Assembly: GCA_964462135.1 (NCBI GenBank)
Contig: CAYWWK010000011.1
Span: 1-58,370, forward strand
DNA length: 58,370 bases
Origin: MGBC163016 sp964462135
GTDB lineage: Bacteria > Actinomycetota > Coriobacteriia > Coriobacteriales > Eggerthellaceae
Reading direction: 5' to 3'
The translations under genes were made by a program, and so were the position numbers. The notes under the pieces are model-generated. The model did no database searches. It had not been told where the DNA came from and was given only the letters and a program-made list of their open reading frames with translations. Positions 45,905 through 54,862 of the stretch are shown here, piece after piece (positions within the stretch are counted from its first letter, which is position 1; each line of letters begins with the position of its first letter).

Positions 45905-46258
45905 TCATGCCACAGGCAGACCCTTCGCAGTCCAGTCCTCCATGCTGCCCGAATACAGTTCGATATCATCAAACCCCTGCTTGGCCAGGGTATCAGCCGC
46001 CAAATCCGCATGATAGCCAGTCTGACAATACAGCACGACATCATCTGCTGGCTTGACGCCGACCGCTTCCACCGCCTCAACCAGCTTGTCATCAGGGATC
46101 ATCGATCCGTCCTCCGGCACGACCAAAGGAACATTCACGGCACCGGGAATATGACCCGCCTCATACATGGATGCTGGTCGGACATCGATCACCGAGACAC
46201 CCTCCTGCTCCGCTTCCCTGACTCGATCGCTGCCGATGACATTGATTCCCGCACCCAT
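45905..46258 (-). CDS. Rhodanese-like domain protein
   Basis: A 117-aa single-domain rhodanese, likely a sulfur-transfer or persulfide carrier. SVIDVRPASMYEAGHIPGA is the first signature and the active-site Cys lies in LYCQTGYHA. The ATG at 46258 has GGAG about 6 bases upstream; an ATG four codons earlier is possible. It may serve sulfur chemistry in tRNA modification, but the only hint is its position beyond the que cluster. Confidence 0.88.
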   Translation of the reverse strand: MGAGINVIGSDRVREAEQEGVSVIDVRPASMYEAGHIPGAVNVPLVVPEDGSMIPDDKLVEAVEAVGVKPADDVVLYCQTGYHADLAADTLAKQGFDDIELYSGSMEDWTAKGLPVA

Positions 46259-46539
46259 GGCCGTCTCCATCCTTCCCTTCGGTTTCGCTTAACGGGAAAA
46301 CAGGATACGGCTCGAATGAATGGCGGTGCATCAAGACGTGAGCACGTAAGCATGAGGAACGCCAAGTGTAATGATCCTGTAGACGGAAAGAGGCGATGCG
46401 GCGCGTCGCCTCCTGACATATGGCATCAACGAAACTGGAAAGAAGAAGCGAGCGTTGCGAGGATTCCAGCTGGAGCTGATCCGATCCTGCACTTTGGATA
46501 CGCGAACAGGATCATCGGAATGCTTCTCTGATCCCAGAA
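46259..46539. other. Intergenic region between the rhodanese and MGMT-domain genes
   Basis: About 280 bases without a gene. A 7-bp hairpin (GAGGCGA / TCGCCTC, near 46390-46412) lies in the middle with a 9-base G+C-rich loop. On the minus strand it is followed by CTTTCC, so it could be a weak terminator for the que/ogt transcript. Nothing else is seen. Confidence 0.4.
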
Positions 46540-46944
46540 TCATCCTTCATCAGACTCGGCAAGCTCCGCTTCCCAATCGAAATCAGCAGGCGGCCCCAAG
46601 CGCTCTTCCCCTTCGACACGAGAATTGCCATCCCAGAGATGCTCGCGCAGGGAAACCGCACCCTCTTCAGTGAAAGCCACTCCTTCGGATTCGAGCATTC
46701 TCCGTTGCTCATCGGGGCCGCCGAAGGCGAAGCCGCGAGCGAGGGAGCCGTCCTTGAACACCACGCGATGACAGGGGATGTCCTCTGGTTCGAGTCCGGG
46801 TGACGGGTTCGCCCTCAATGCATAGCCAACGTACCGGGCCGACCGAGGTGCACCGATGATACGGGCAATCTGTCCATAGGTTGCCACCTTGCCACGCGGG
46901 ATGGTCATCACCACCGCGAAGACCTTGTCTGCGAATGCACCCAT
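46540..46944 (-). CDS. MGMT-domain DNA methyltransferase-like protein
   Basis: A 134-aa protein with only the C-terminal DNA-binding and active-site domain of O6-alkylguanine-DNA alkyltransferases: IPRGKVATYGQIARIIG and the active site IPCHRV (C58). The presence of Cys, in contrast to the Trp of alkyltransferase-like (ATL) proteins, suggests it can accept alkyl groups. The N-terminal domain of Ada/Ogt is missing and an acidic tail (about 30 aa) follows. It lies 3 bases after queF, so it is probably in the que operon. Confidence 0.85.
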   Translation of the reverse strand: MGAFADKVFAVVMTIPRGKVATYGQIARIIGAPRSARYVGYALRANPSPGLEPEDIPCHRVVFKDGSLARGFAFGGPDEQRRMLESEGVAFTEEGAVSLREHLWDGNSRVEGEERLGPPADFDWEAELAESDEG

Positions 46945-46947
46945 CGA

Positions 46948-47421
46948 TCAACGATTGTCAACCGTTTCGGGATAGAGATCATGGGTGCTCAAACGCTGCC
47001 ATGCAACCTCTTCCCAAGGTGTTCCCTTGCGCCCGTAGTTGCAATACGGATCGATGGATATCCCACCACGCGGGGTGAATTTGCCCCACACCTCGATGTA
47101 TTTCGGATCCATCAGCGCAATGAGGTCTTCCATGATGATGTTCATGCAATCCTCATGGAAGGCGCCGTGATTCCGAAAACTGAACAGATACAGCTTCAAG
47201 CTCTTCGATTCGACCATGCGTACATCGGGCACATAGGAAATGTAGATGGTGGCGAAGTCGGGCTGTCCGGTGATGGGGCAGAGACTGGTGAATTCGGGGC
47301 AGTTGAACTTCACGAAATAGTCGTTGTCCTGGTGTTTGTTGTCGAAGGTCTCAAGAACCGAGGGGTCATAATCAGAAGGGTACTTCGTGTTCTGATTGCC
47401 CAGAAGCGTCAACTCATCCAT
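46948..47421 (-). CDS. queF: NADPH-dependent 7-cyano-7-deazaguanine reductase
   Basis: Reduces preQ0 to preQ1, the last free-base step in queuosine synthesis. Short T-fold type, 157 aa, with the catalytic Cys48 in FTSLCPITGQPDFA and the NADPH/binding motif ESKSLKLYLFSFRNHG. Its start overlaps the end of queC. Confidence 0.95.
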   Translation of the reverse strand: MDELTLLGNQNTKYPSDYDPSVLETFDNKHQDNDYFVKFNCPEFTSLCPITGQPDFATIYISYVPDVRMVESKSLKLYLFSFRNHGAFHEDCMNIIMEDLIALMDPKYIEVWGKFTPRGGISIDPYCNYGRKGTPWEEVAWQRLSTHDLYPETVDNR

Positions 47422-48136
47422 CCGCTCTCCCTCTCTTTTCGCTCAAGGCAGGATCAACAAGGCCATTGGCGGCGAAGGCGGCTGCGCGATCGCGGCAGGT
47501 AGCGCATTGACCGCAGGGCTCCTCTCCCCCCTCATAGCACGACCAGGTCAATTCGTAGGGAACGTTCAATTCCGTTCCCAGCCGAACAATATCCGCCTTG
47601 TCCATGGCGATGAACGGCGCCTCGAGACAAAGCTCCCCTCCCGTGCCGAGCTTGATGGAATCAGCCATCGCGGAAACGAACTCCGGTGAGCAGTCTGGAT
47701 ACGCAGCTCCCGCCCAATCGTCTTGGTGGGCCCCATAATAGACGGTTGAGCATCCCAGTGAAAGAGCCATGGATGCGGCAGCTGACAGGAAAAGGCCATT
47801 GCGGAAGGGAACATAGGTGCTGACAAGGGCACCCTCCTCCGAAGCGAGTTGATCAGCATAGGACGCATGCGGCACCGCCTCATTGGATTGGGCGAGCAGC
47901 GAACAGCCGCTTTCGACGAAAATGGCACTGAGGTCCAGAAAGTGCTGCTGAACCCCATAATGAACCGCGACGGCCTGGGCGGCCTCGATCTCGCGAATAT
48001 GCCTTTGACCATAGGAGATGGAAAGCGCGACCACCTCTTCAGGACCAAAACGATGCACGACCTGGGCAAGGAGGGTGGTGGAATCAACCCCTCCCGAGCA
48101 GAGCACCAGCGACTTGTTGCCTGTTGACACGCGCAT
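47414..48136 (-). CDS. queC: 7-cyano-7-deazaguanine synthase
   Basis: ATP- and ammonia-dependent conversion of 7-carboxy-7-deazaguanine to preQ0. The 240-aa protein has the PP-loop LCSGGVDSTT near the N-terminus and the zinc-site cysteines in SCYEGGEEPCGQCATC. I chose the ATG at 48136 with AAAGGA in front; an ATG at 48160 is possible. It lies between queE and queF. Confidence 0.95.
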   Translation of the reverse strand: MRVSTGNKSLVLCSGGVDSTTLLAQVVHRFGPEEVVALSISYGQRHIREIEAAQAVAVHYGVQQHFLDLSAIFVESGCSLLAQSNEAVPHASYADQLASEEGALVSTYVPFRNGLFLSAAASMALSLGCSTVYYGAHQDDWAGAAYPDCSPEFVSAMADSIKLGTGGELCLEAPFIAMDKADIVRLGTELNVPYELTWSCYEGGEEPCGQCATCRDRAAAFAANGLVDPALSEKRGRADG

Positions 48137-48187
48137 ACATCCTTTCCATTCCGAATTCACCGCCCTGCCGTGGGAACAGCAGAAGGC

Positions 48188-48901
48188 CTATACCCCTTTT
48201 GCCGCTTCAGGCCAGATGACCTTGTGGAGCTGCAACTGCAAACGGGCTTCATGAAGATGCTCGGCTTTCATGGCCGAAACAAGGTCATCAGGGTTCATTT
48301 GACCCCAAAGCGGACTGAGCAGGACCGTGCAGCGATCCCATAGACCCGCTTCATCGGCCTGACGCTTCGCGAAAGCGACATCCTGCGACGTGCCGATCAC
48401 GAATTTGACGGCATCATTGCCATTCAGAAGCTGGTAGTTCCTGCAGAGCATGGCATCTGCAGCATCCGTTCCCGCTGAAGGCGTCTTCCAATCCAGAGTC
48501 AGATGCAATCGATCAGAAAACCCCTCATCGGCGAGAATGTCGCGAATGCCTACCAAAGGATCTATCGGGAGGGATCCATTGGTCTCAATCTCAACGCGAA
48601 GAGGATGGGGCATGCTCACACGTAAAAGCTCAAGCACCACATGGGGCAGGTCTTTCTGAAGAAGCGGCTCTCCCCCGGTGAGCGTTACGGCAGAGACACC
48701 TGATGCCTGCACCCAAGCGACGATCTCCTCGCACGAAAGATCCTCCCAAGAGGCTTCGCGTGTGTTCGCCCAGCGGGTATCGCAATAGGAGCAATTCAAA
48801 TTGCATCCGGCGAAACGGATGAAGGCGGCCAGGCGCCCTGATGCCAAGCCTTCCCCATTGATCGAAATGAAGCGCTCGGCTATCGGAAATCGCTCTTCCA
48901 A
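48188..48901 (-). CDS. queE: 7-carboxy-7-deazaguanine synthase
   Basis: Radical SAM enzyme that contracts 6-carboxytetrahydropterin to the deazaguanine ring. The 237-aa protein has the cluster motif CNLNCSYC (Cx3Cx2C) and FISINGEGLASGR near the N-terminus, and the SAM-binding TLTGGEPLLQ. It lies 5 bases downstream of queD. Confidence 0.95.
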   Translation of the reverse strand: MEERFPIAERFISINGEGLASGRLAAFIRFAGCNLNCSYCDTRWANTREASWEDLSCEEIVAWVQASGVSAVTLTGGEPLLQKDLPHVVLELLRVSMPHPLRVEIETNGSLPIDPLVGIRDILADEGFSDRLHLTLDWKTPSAGTDAADAMLCRNYQLLNGNDAVKFVIGTSQDVAFAKRQADEAGLWDRCTVLLSPLWGQMNPDDLVSAMKAEHLHEARLQLQLHKVIWPEAAKGV

Positions 48902-48906
48902 GAAGA

Positions 48907-49332
48907 TCAGAGATCCTTGCGGAAGAAAGCGCAGTTCGTCGGCGTTTCATAGACCTCGATCTGCGCGACAGGATATCCCTTTTCAGCCAGACAATCGAAG
49001 AACCATCTTGCCAGATTCTCTGCGGTCGTGCGAAACGGCATGACGAACAATGCGAACCCTTCACGCTCCAAGCAGGCCATGGTATCAGGCGAAAGCGAGT
49101 TCTCCTCAATGATGAAATGATGATCGAGTTGCTCGGTCAGTTCACGGAGCGCACCCTTGAAATCAGCGAAGTCGACAACCATGTCTTTGCAGGTTCCCTC
49201 CGATTGGAGCTCCCGCACCTCAAGATAGGCCACGACACGCCACCGGTGGCCATGGATATTCTCACACTTCCCATGATAGTCTGTCAGGAAATGGGACGCA
49301 TCAAAGCTGCTTTCAGTCTTGAGCCCGTACAT
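48907..49332 (-). CDS. queD: 6-carboxy-5,6,7,8-tetrahydropterin synthase
   Basis: Second enzyme of the deazaguanine pathway, a T-fold protein related to 6-pyruvoyltetrahydropterin synthase. The 141-aa protein has zinc ligands H14 (FDASH), H27 and H29 (ENIHGH) with C23 between, and LDHHFI near the middle. GGAGG lies 5 bases before the ATG at 49332. It is first in queD-queE-queC-queF. No preQ1 riboswitch was recognised in front of it. Confidence 0.94.
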   Translation of the reverse strand: MYGLKTESSFDASHFLTDYHGKCENIHGHRWRVVAYLEVRELQSEGTCKDMVVDFADFKGALRELTEQLDHHFIIEENSLSPDTMACLEREGFALFVMPFRTTAENLARWFFDCLAEKGYPVAQIEVYETPTNCAFFRKDL

Positions 49333-49376
49333 AAGACCTCCGGAACATATACGAACGGCCAACCACGAGATAAAAA

Positions 49377-49402
49377 CAAAGGCCAGCTTTCACTGGCCTT
49401 TG
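49377..49402 (-). terminator. Intrinsic terminator of tRNA-Asn
   Basis: Perfect 10-bp stem (49377-49386 with 49393-49402), 6-base loop; on the minus strand TTTTT follows. It separates tRNA-Asn from queD, which therefore needs its own promoter or read-through. Confidence 0.85.
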
Positions 49403-49412
49403 TAGGATACCT

Positions 49413-49487
49413 TGGCTCCTCGGGTAGGATTCGAACCTACAACAACTCGGTTAACAGCCGAGGGCTCTGCCGTTGAGCTACCGAGGA
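49413..49487 (-). tRNA. tRNA-Asn (anticodon GUU)
   Basis: Minus-strand acceptor TCCTCGG pairs with CCGAGGA, discriminator G, encoded CCA. The anticodon arm is CTCGG-CTGTTAA-CCGAG, giving GUU. The T-arm is GTAGGTTCGAATCCTAC. Confidence 0.97.
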
Positions 49488-49545
49488 ATGCATATGGCGC
49501 AAGCGCCGACGAAGTATTATAGCGGTTTCATTCCTTCATGCAAGA

Positions 49546-51045
49546 CTAATACTCCAGATAGTCCTTCAATTTTGATGAACGCGAAGGATGGCGCAGCTTC
49601 GCAAGCGTCTTGCTCTCGATCTGGCGGATACGCTCACGCGTCACCCCGAATTCTCGTCCGACTTCCTCCAGTGTGCGAGGGTGGCCGTCCTCCAATCCAA
49701 AGCGCAAGGAGATGACCTTGCGCTCGCGCTCAGCAAGCCCATCAAGAACCTTGCCCAACTGCTCCTGAAGCATGGAGAAGCTTGCTGCATCGGGAGGTAC
49801 CACTGCCGCCTCGTCCTCGATGAAGTCACCCAGCTGGGAATCCTCTTCCTCACCGATGGGTGTTTCCAAGGAGACGGGTTCTTGCGAGATCTTCTGGATT
49901 TCTCGAACGCGTTCAGCGGTCAAGTCCATCTCAGCGCCAATCTCCTCTGGCGTTGGCTCTCGGCCAAGTTTCTGCAGAAGCTGACGCTGGATACGAATGA
50001 GCTTGTTGATAGTTTCAACCATATGCACTGGAATGCGAATGGTACGCGCTTGGTCAGCGATGGCACGCGTGATGGCTTGGCGGATCCACCACGTGGCGTA
50101 GGTTGAGAATTTGAACCCTTTGGTGTAGTCGAACTTCTCAACCGCACGGATCAATCCAAGGTTGCCCTCTTGGATCAAGTCGAGGAAGAGCATTCCGCGC
50201 CCCACATAGCGCTTCGCAATGGAAACGACCAGACGAAGATTGGCTTCGATGAGCGCCTGCTTCGCATCAAGACCCACTTGCTCCACACGCGTCATGCGCC
50301 GCTTGTCACGCCGCGACAACTCAATGCCCTCTTCTTCAGCGCGCTCCAATTCCTCAGTGGCCGCCACCCCTGCTTCGATCTTCATAGCCAAATCAATCTC
50401 TTCGGCAGCCGTCAGGAGAGGAACCTTTCCTATCTCCTTCAGATACATGCGGACCGGATCCCCCGTCAGCATGGTCACATTCGCCTCGGCATTGCGTCGA
50501 CGAACCTTGGCTTTCGAGCGAGTTGAGGTGAGCTTGGGAAGCTGAACGTCAACCGTTGCCTTCAATTCCTCTTCGGGGATATTCTCCAAGATGCTCTCTG
50601 TGTCGTCATCGGGGGCATCGCCATCATCTGAATTGGCGCTGCTTTCCTGAATGGCGGTATCGGCGGGAGCCTCGATATCATCAGGATCGGTGTCCTCAAG
50701 ATCATCCACTTCGGTATCGAGAGGTTTCTTGTCCAGCTGGGCCTTGATCTCTTCGACGATCTCAACAGTGCCTTGATCATCAACGATCGTCTGATCGAGG
50801 GTGGTCTCCTCGGTCTTCTTGGGCTTTTTGGCAGCAGAGGTTGTCTTCTTCTTTGCAGATGCGCTCGTCTGCGTCTTGGAAGCGGGCTTCTTCGCCGCTG
50901 CAGAACTCTTCTTGGTCGCAGCCTTGGACTTGGTTGATGTCTTCTTGACGGAAGATTTTTCAGTTTTGGTTTTTGCGGTTTTGCTTGCCTTGGGCTCTTC
51001 TGTCTTCTTGGCGTCTTCTTTTACTGTCTTGGAGGTTGATGCCAC
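49546..51045 (-). CDS. rpoD: Primary RNA polymerase sigma factor (sigma-70/SigA)
   Basis: Housekeeping sigma factor, 499 aa. Regions 1.2 to 4.2 occupy about residues 190 to 499: DPVRMYLKEIGKVPLL (1.2), the region 2 core YVGRGMLFLDLIQEGNLG and FSTYATWWIRQAITRA, and region 4.2 TLEEVGREFGVTRERIRQIE. The first 85 residues or so are a Lys/Ala/Ser/Thr-rich tail with repeated KK and KPA-type units, followed by an acidic stretch. The start is GTG with AAAGGA upstream. Confidence 0.97.
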   Translation of the reverse strand: MASTSKTVKEDAKKTEEPKASKTAKTKTEKSSVKKTSTKSKAATKKSSAAAKKPASKTQTSASAKKKTTSAAKKPKKTEETTLDQTIVDDQGTVEIVEEIKAQLDKKPLDTEVDDLEDTDPDDIEAPADTAIQESSANSDDGDAPDDDTESILENIPEEELKATVDVQLPKLTSTRSKAKVRRRNAEANVTMLTGDPVRMYLKEIGKVPLLTAAEEIDLAMKIEAGVAATEELERAEEEGIELSRRDKRRMTRVEQVGLDAKQALIEANLRLVVSIAKRYVGRGMLFLDLIQEGNLGLIRAVEKFDYTKGFKFSTYATWWIRQAITRAIADQARTIRIPVHMVETINKLIRIQRQLLQKLGREPTPEEIGAEMDLTAERVREIQKISQEPVSLETPIGEEEDSQLGDFIEDEAAVVPPDAASFSMLQEQLGKVLDGLAERERKVISLRFGLEDGHPRTLEEVGREFGVTRERIRQIESKTLAKLRHPSRSSKLKDYLEY

Positions 51046-51153
51046 GTGCGCAATCCTTTCAACAGAAGACTATGGATATACGTCTGCCATACTATCAGCA
51101 AACATGCGAACAAACAGAATACACCGCACATTGGCGTATTGCAAGGACTTTTT

Positions 51154-53505
51154 TTACAGCAAATCCAACGGATCTATATCAACAGCGGTATTGACCCCTT
51201 CGATAGGGCGCCTCTTGCGATGGAACGGCTCAAGGACCTCTGAGATATCCATATCCGGAGGACTCTTCACCACGATGTGCCAGCGGACGAGATTGCGAAG
51301 CCGTTCGAAGGCACACGGGGCCGCCGGAAGGACTTCCACGGATTCCCAGCCGCCTTGCTGTATATAGTCGCGAAGATCCTCACGGTATCGTTCGGCTGCC
51401 TTCTTCACCTCAGTGCCATCCCTACCCCAAAGAAGGATGTTCGCCATTCGAGCAAAGGGAGGAAGGAAGAGCGCCTCCCGCTTCGGGAGCTCATTGGCTA
51501 AGAAGCGCCTTCTGTCATAGGCGGCGGCTGAAGAGATGGCAATCGCATCCGCCTCGTAGGTCTGCACAAGAACACGCCCCGAAAGCTCAGCTCTCCCGGC
51601 GCGTCCCGCAACCTGCTGGATGAGATCGAAAGTGCGCTCGGAAGCACGGAAGTCGGGCAGATGCAGCATGGTGTCTGCGTTGATGACACCCACGAGTGTC
51701 ACATCGTCGAAATCGAGGCCCTTCGCAATCATCTGCGTTCCCAGAAGCACGGCAGACTGGGCATTGGCGAACTGCTCCAGAAGCCTCATGTGGGCTCCTT
51801 TGGAGGATGTGGTGTCTGCGTCCATGCGGATTATCTCTGGAAGATGGTTTACTGTCGGTCCAGACAAGCTGGGAGCCAAACCCTCTTCGGCGTTCAGCAG
51901 GCTTTTAATCTCTGCTTCGACCCGCTGTGTCCCTACCCCGTAACGCTTGAGATAGGGACTTTGGCAGGAAGGACATACCGGAGGCGAACCCACCGTGTAC
52001 CCACAATGATGGCAAACCAGCTTGTTGCCATCCTCATGGAAGGTCAGCGTCGTGGAACACTGCTTGCATTCTGGAACGAATCCACAATCCCGACAGAGCA
52101 GAAAGCGGGCAAAACCACGCTGATTCAAAAGCAGCACGACCTTGTGTTCGGCTGCAAGCTCTTCACGGATGGCACAGGAAAGCCTCTTCGAGAAGATGCG
52201 GCCTTTGCCATCACGAGGCTCCACCGCCATGTCAACGACCTCGATCTTCGGCATAGGACGCCCATTCGCACGATCTGGAAGACGGGCGTAGCCCCATTGG
52301 GGATCGTGCTTTGCATGGTAGAGGGCTTCGATTGAGGGAGTGGCTGATCCCAAGATGACCGTACAGTTTCGCTGGCGCGCCATCCAGCAAGCTACATCGC
52401 GGGTGACATACCGTGGTGCGCTTTCCTGCTTGTAGGTGGTTTCATGTTCCTCATCGATGATGATCAGACCAAGATTCTGCACCGGCATGAACAGGGCGCT
52501 CCGAGCACCCACCACGATGCGCGCTGCACCCGAACGCAGCAGATCCCACTGGTCATAGCGCTCCCCTGCGCTCATCTTCGAATGCATGACCGCCACTTGA
52601 TCCCCGAAGCGGCCACGAAAGCGAGTGACGGTTTGCGGTGTCAGGGATATCTCAGGAACCAGCACGATGGCGCCCTGCCCCCGTGCGATCACCCGCTCAA
52701 TGGCTCGAAGATAGACCTCTGTCTTGCCAGAACCGGTCACGCCATCCATGAGAACCGCAATCGTATCCTCATCATCCATCCCGCGCTCGACTTGATGCAG
52801 CGCTTTCGCTTGCGATTCGGTCAGCACTTCAGGCCTGGTGCCGGGGGCGAAGGCGTTGCTTGTGACGCCCTGGGTGCGCAGACGGCGCCGTTTCTCCACG
52901 GTAACCGCTTGGGCTTTCACGAGCGCCTTCACCGCTGCAGATACGTCACCGTAGAGAAATCGAAGCTCGGATTGACGGATATCACCCTGCCTGACCGCGT
53001 TGAGTACCACCTCTTGACGATGGGCTCCCCGTCGTGGCTTGAACTGGGCGATCTTGGGGCCGGCGACGATCCATCCCTCCTCGGCCGTCAGCGTCTTGGG
53101 AAGAATCGTCTCCCATGCACCGTTGATCCTCTTCAAGCGCGGAGCTGCTCCTGCGGGAAAGAACAGCCGCAGGCACGCGGAGAGAGGAGCGATGTAGCGC
53201 CTTGCCAGAAACTGGGCAGTACGGAAGGCGCTGTTGGAGAACAGAGAAGGGCTGAGCACCTCTTCGATCGACTTGATCCCGCCTGCACGCACCTCTTCCT
53301 CAGACATCTGCGCCAACTTGCAGACGAATCCCACCGTCTGTTGTCGGCCGAAGGCAACCCTGACCGCGCAGCCCACCTCGAGCGTCATCGCTGATGGCAC
53401 TGCATAGGTGAACAGCGAATCGATGGCTTTGGTGGAAAGATCTATGGCCACCTGCGCCGTCTGCACCGAACGAACATCCCCGTGCGCGGGATCATCAAAG
53501 CGCAC
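51154..53505 (-). CDS. priA: Primosomal protein N' (replication restart helicase)
   Basis: Superfamily 2 helicase that restarts stalled replication forks. The 783-aa protein has the N-terminal DNA-binding domain, Walker A in VTGSGKTEVYLRAI, DEEH box in IIDEEHETTYKQ, and the zinc-binding cluster CRDCGFVPECKQC with CHHCGYTVGS and CPSCQS. The GTG start overlaps the end of metK by 11 bases and has AAGGA in front, suggesting co-transcription with metK. Confidence 0.96.
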   Translation of the reverse strand: MRFDDPAHGDVRSVQTAQVAIDLSTKAIDSLFTYAVPSAMTLEVGCAVRVAFGRQQTVGFVCKLAQMSEEEVRAGGIKSIEEVLSPSLFSNSAFRTAQFLARRYIAPLSACLRLFFPAGAAPRLKRINGAWETILPKTLTAEEGWIVAGPKIAQFKPRRGAHRQEVVLNAVRQGDIRQSELRFLYGDVSAAVKALVKAQAVTVEKRRRLRTQGVTSNAFAPGTRPEVLTESQAKALHQVERGMDDEDTIAVLMDGVTGSGKTEVYLRAIERVIARGQGAIVLVPEISLTPQTVTRFRGRFGDQVAVMHSKMSAGERYDQWDLLRSGAARIVVGARSALFMPVQNLGLIIIDEEHETTYKQESAPRYVTRDVACWMARQRNCTVILGSATPSIEALYHAKHDPQWGYARLPDRANGRPMPKIEVVDMAVEPRDGKGRIFSKRLSCAIREELAAEHKVVLLLNQRGFARFLLCRDCGFVPECKQCSTTLTFHEDGNKLVCHHCGYTVGSPPVCPSCQSPYLKRYGVGTQRVEAEIKSLLNAEEGLAPSLSGPTVNHLPEIIRMDADTTSSKGAHMRLLEQFANAQSAVLLGTQMIAKGLDFDDVTLVGVINADTMLHLPDFRASERTFDLIQQVAGRAGRAELSGRVLVQTYEADAIAISSAAAYDRRRFLANELPKREALFLPPFARMANILLWGRDGTEVKKAAERYREDLRDYIQQGGWESVEVLPAAPCAFERLRNLVRWHIVVKSPPDMDISEVLEPFHRKRRPIEGVNTAVDIDPLDLL

Positions 53506-54757
53506 AGGCTTCCTTCAACGCTTCCACCTTGTCGGTTCTCTCCCAGGTGAATTCGGGAAGCTCTCGGCCGAAGTGACCATAGGAGGCGGTCTTCTGATAG
53601 ATGGGACGACGAAGATCAAGTGCCGCGATGATGGCCCCGGGCCGCAAGTCGAAGACACGGGCGATGGCCGCCTCTATCCTCTCTTCGGGCACATGATTCG
53701 TTCCGAAGGTATCCACCATGACGCTTACAGGCTCTGCCACGCCGATTGCGTATGCCAGCTGCACCTCACAGCGGTCAGCAAGTCCTGCCGCCACCACGTT
53801 CTTCGCCACCCAACGCGCCGCATAGGCAGCCGATCGGTCAACCTTGGTGCAATCCTTGCCTGAGAAGGCGCCACCTCCATGACGGCCCATGCCACCATAG
53901 GTGTCAACGATGATCTTGCGTCCAGTCAGTCCCGCGTCTCCCATGGGACCGCCAATGACGAATCGTCCAGTAGGGTTCACGAAGATCTCAACGTCATCGG
54001 TCAGCTTGATGTCTTCTGCATTGAACACCGGTTCAATGACGTTGTCGATGATGGCTTCGCGCAGTGTCGCCTGATCAACATCCTCAGAATGCTGGGTTGA
54101 CACGACCACCTTCTCCACCGCCACTGGCTTGTCATCGATATAGCGAACAGAAACCTGGGTCTTGCCGTCAGGCCTGAGGAAATCAAGCATGCCGTTCTTG
54201 CGAACCTCCGTCAGCCTTTCAGAGAGCCGATGGGCCAAGTAGATGGGCATCGGCATCAGCGTGGAAGTCTCATTGCAGGCATAGCCGAACATCATGCCTT
54301 GGTCACCCGCCCCTATGGCATCGTAGCCATCCGCATTCCCGGATGACCTCTTCTCCTCCAATGACTCATCAACGCCTTGGGCGATATCCGGAGACTGCTC
54401 ATGGATGGAACTCATGACTGCACAGGTATTGCCATCAAAGCCATACTTTGCGCGATCGTAACCGATGCCGGTGACGACATCACGAACGATCTGCTGCACA
54501 TCCACGTAGGCCTGCGTGCGAATCTCACCGGTGACGAAGACCGTCCCTGTGGTGGTAAGCGTCTCGCAGGCACAGCGAACGTTGTCCACATTCGCAGGCG
54601 CACCATTGGGAGCGATGTAGCCCTGTGCTTGAAGCTCCGTCTCCTTCGCAAGGATGGCATCAAGGATGGCATCGGATATCTGGTCACATATCTTGTCTGG
54701 ATGACCTTCCGTGACAGATTCGCTGGTGAAGAGGTAGGTACGTGGTTCCTGACTCAT
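53495..54757 (-). CDS. metK: S-adenosylmethionine synthetase
   Basis: Makes SAM from methionine and ATP. The 420-aa protein has SVTEGHPDKICDQISDA, GAGDQGMMFGYA, and the phosphate loop GGGAFSGKDCTKVDRS. AAGGAGG precedes the ATG at 54757; an open extension to 54844 lies in the leader. It is preceded by a SAM-responsive leader and is upstream of priA. Confidence 0.97.
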   Translation of the reverse strand: MSQEPRTYLFTSESVTEGHPDKICDQISDAILDAILAKETELQAQGYIAPNGAPANVDNVRCACETLTTTGTVFVTGEIRTQAYVDVQQIVRDVVTGIGYDRAKYGFDGNTCAVMSSIHEQSPDIAQGVDESLEEKRSSGNADGYDAIGAGDQGMMFGYACNETSTLMPMPIYLAHRLSERLTEVRKNGMLDFLRPDGKTQVSVRYIDDKPVAVEKVVVSTQHSEDVDQATLREAIIDNVIEPVFNAEDIKLTDDVEIFVNPTGRFVIGGPMGDAGLTGRKIIVDTYGGMGRHGGGAFSGKDCTKVDRSAAYAARWVAKNVVAAGLADRCEVQLAYAIGVAEPVSVMVDTFGTNHVPEERIEAAIARVFDLRPGAIIAALDLRRPIYQKTASYGHFGRELPEFTWERTDKVEALKEACAL

Positions 54758-54778
54758 GAATTCCTCCTTCATCGATGA

Positions 54779-54862
54779 TGGCGGGACCACCTTGGCAGCA
54801 TGCATGCCAGGTTGGTGTCGGGGTCGCAGAGCCAACTCTCTCACCCGACTCTTGATAATGGA
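54779..54862 (-). promoter_or_regulatory. SAM riboswitch (S-box/SAM-I-like) of metK
   Basis: Minus strand: TTATCAAGAGTCGGGTGAGA, then GAGTTGGCTC, then GCGACCCCGACACCAACC, then a variable hairpin and AAGGTGG. This follows the S-box series ATCAAGAG, GGTGGAGGGA, TGGCCC, ACCCGGCAACC and AAGGTGC closely. It lies directly before metK, the classic target. Mechanism (translation or termination) is unclear: no U-tract terminator is seen before metK, so blocking of the AAGGAGG is likely. Confidence 0.75.

Noticed and set aside
49333..49376. preQ1 riboswitch before queD
   Set aside because: The gap between the tRNA-Asn terminator and queD is only about 44 bases and lacks the preQ1-I or preQ1-II pattern.
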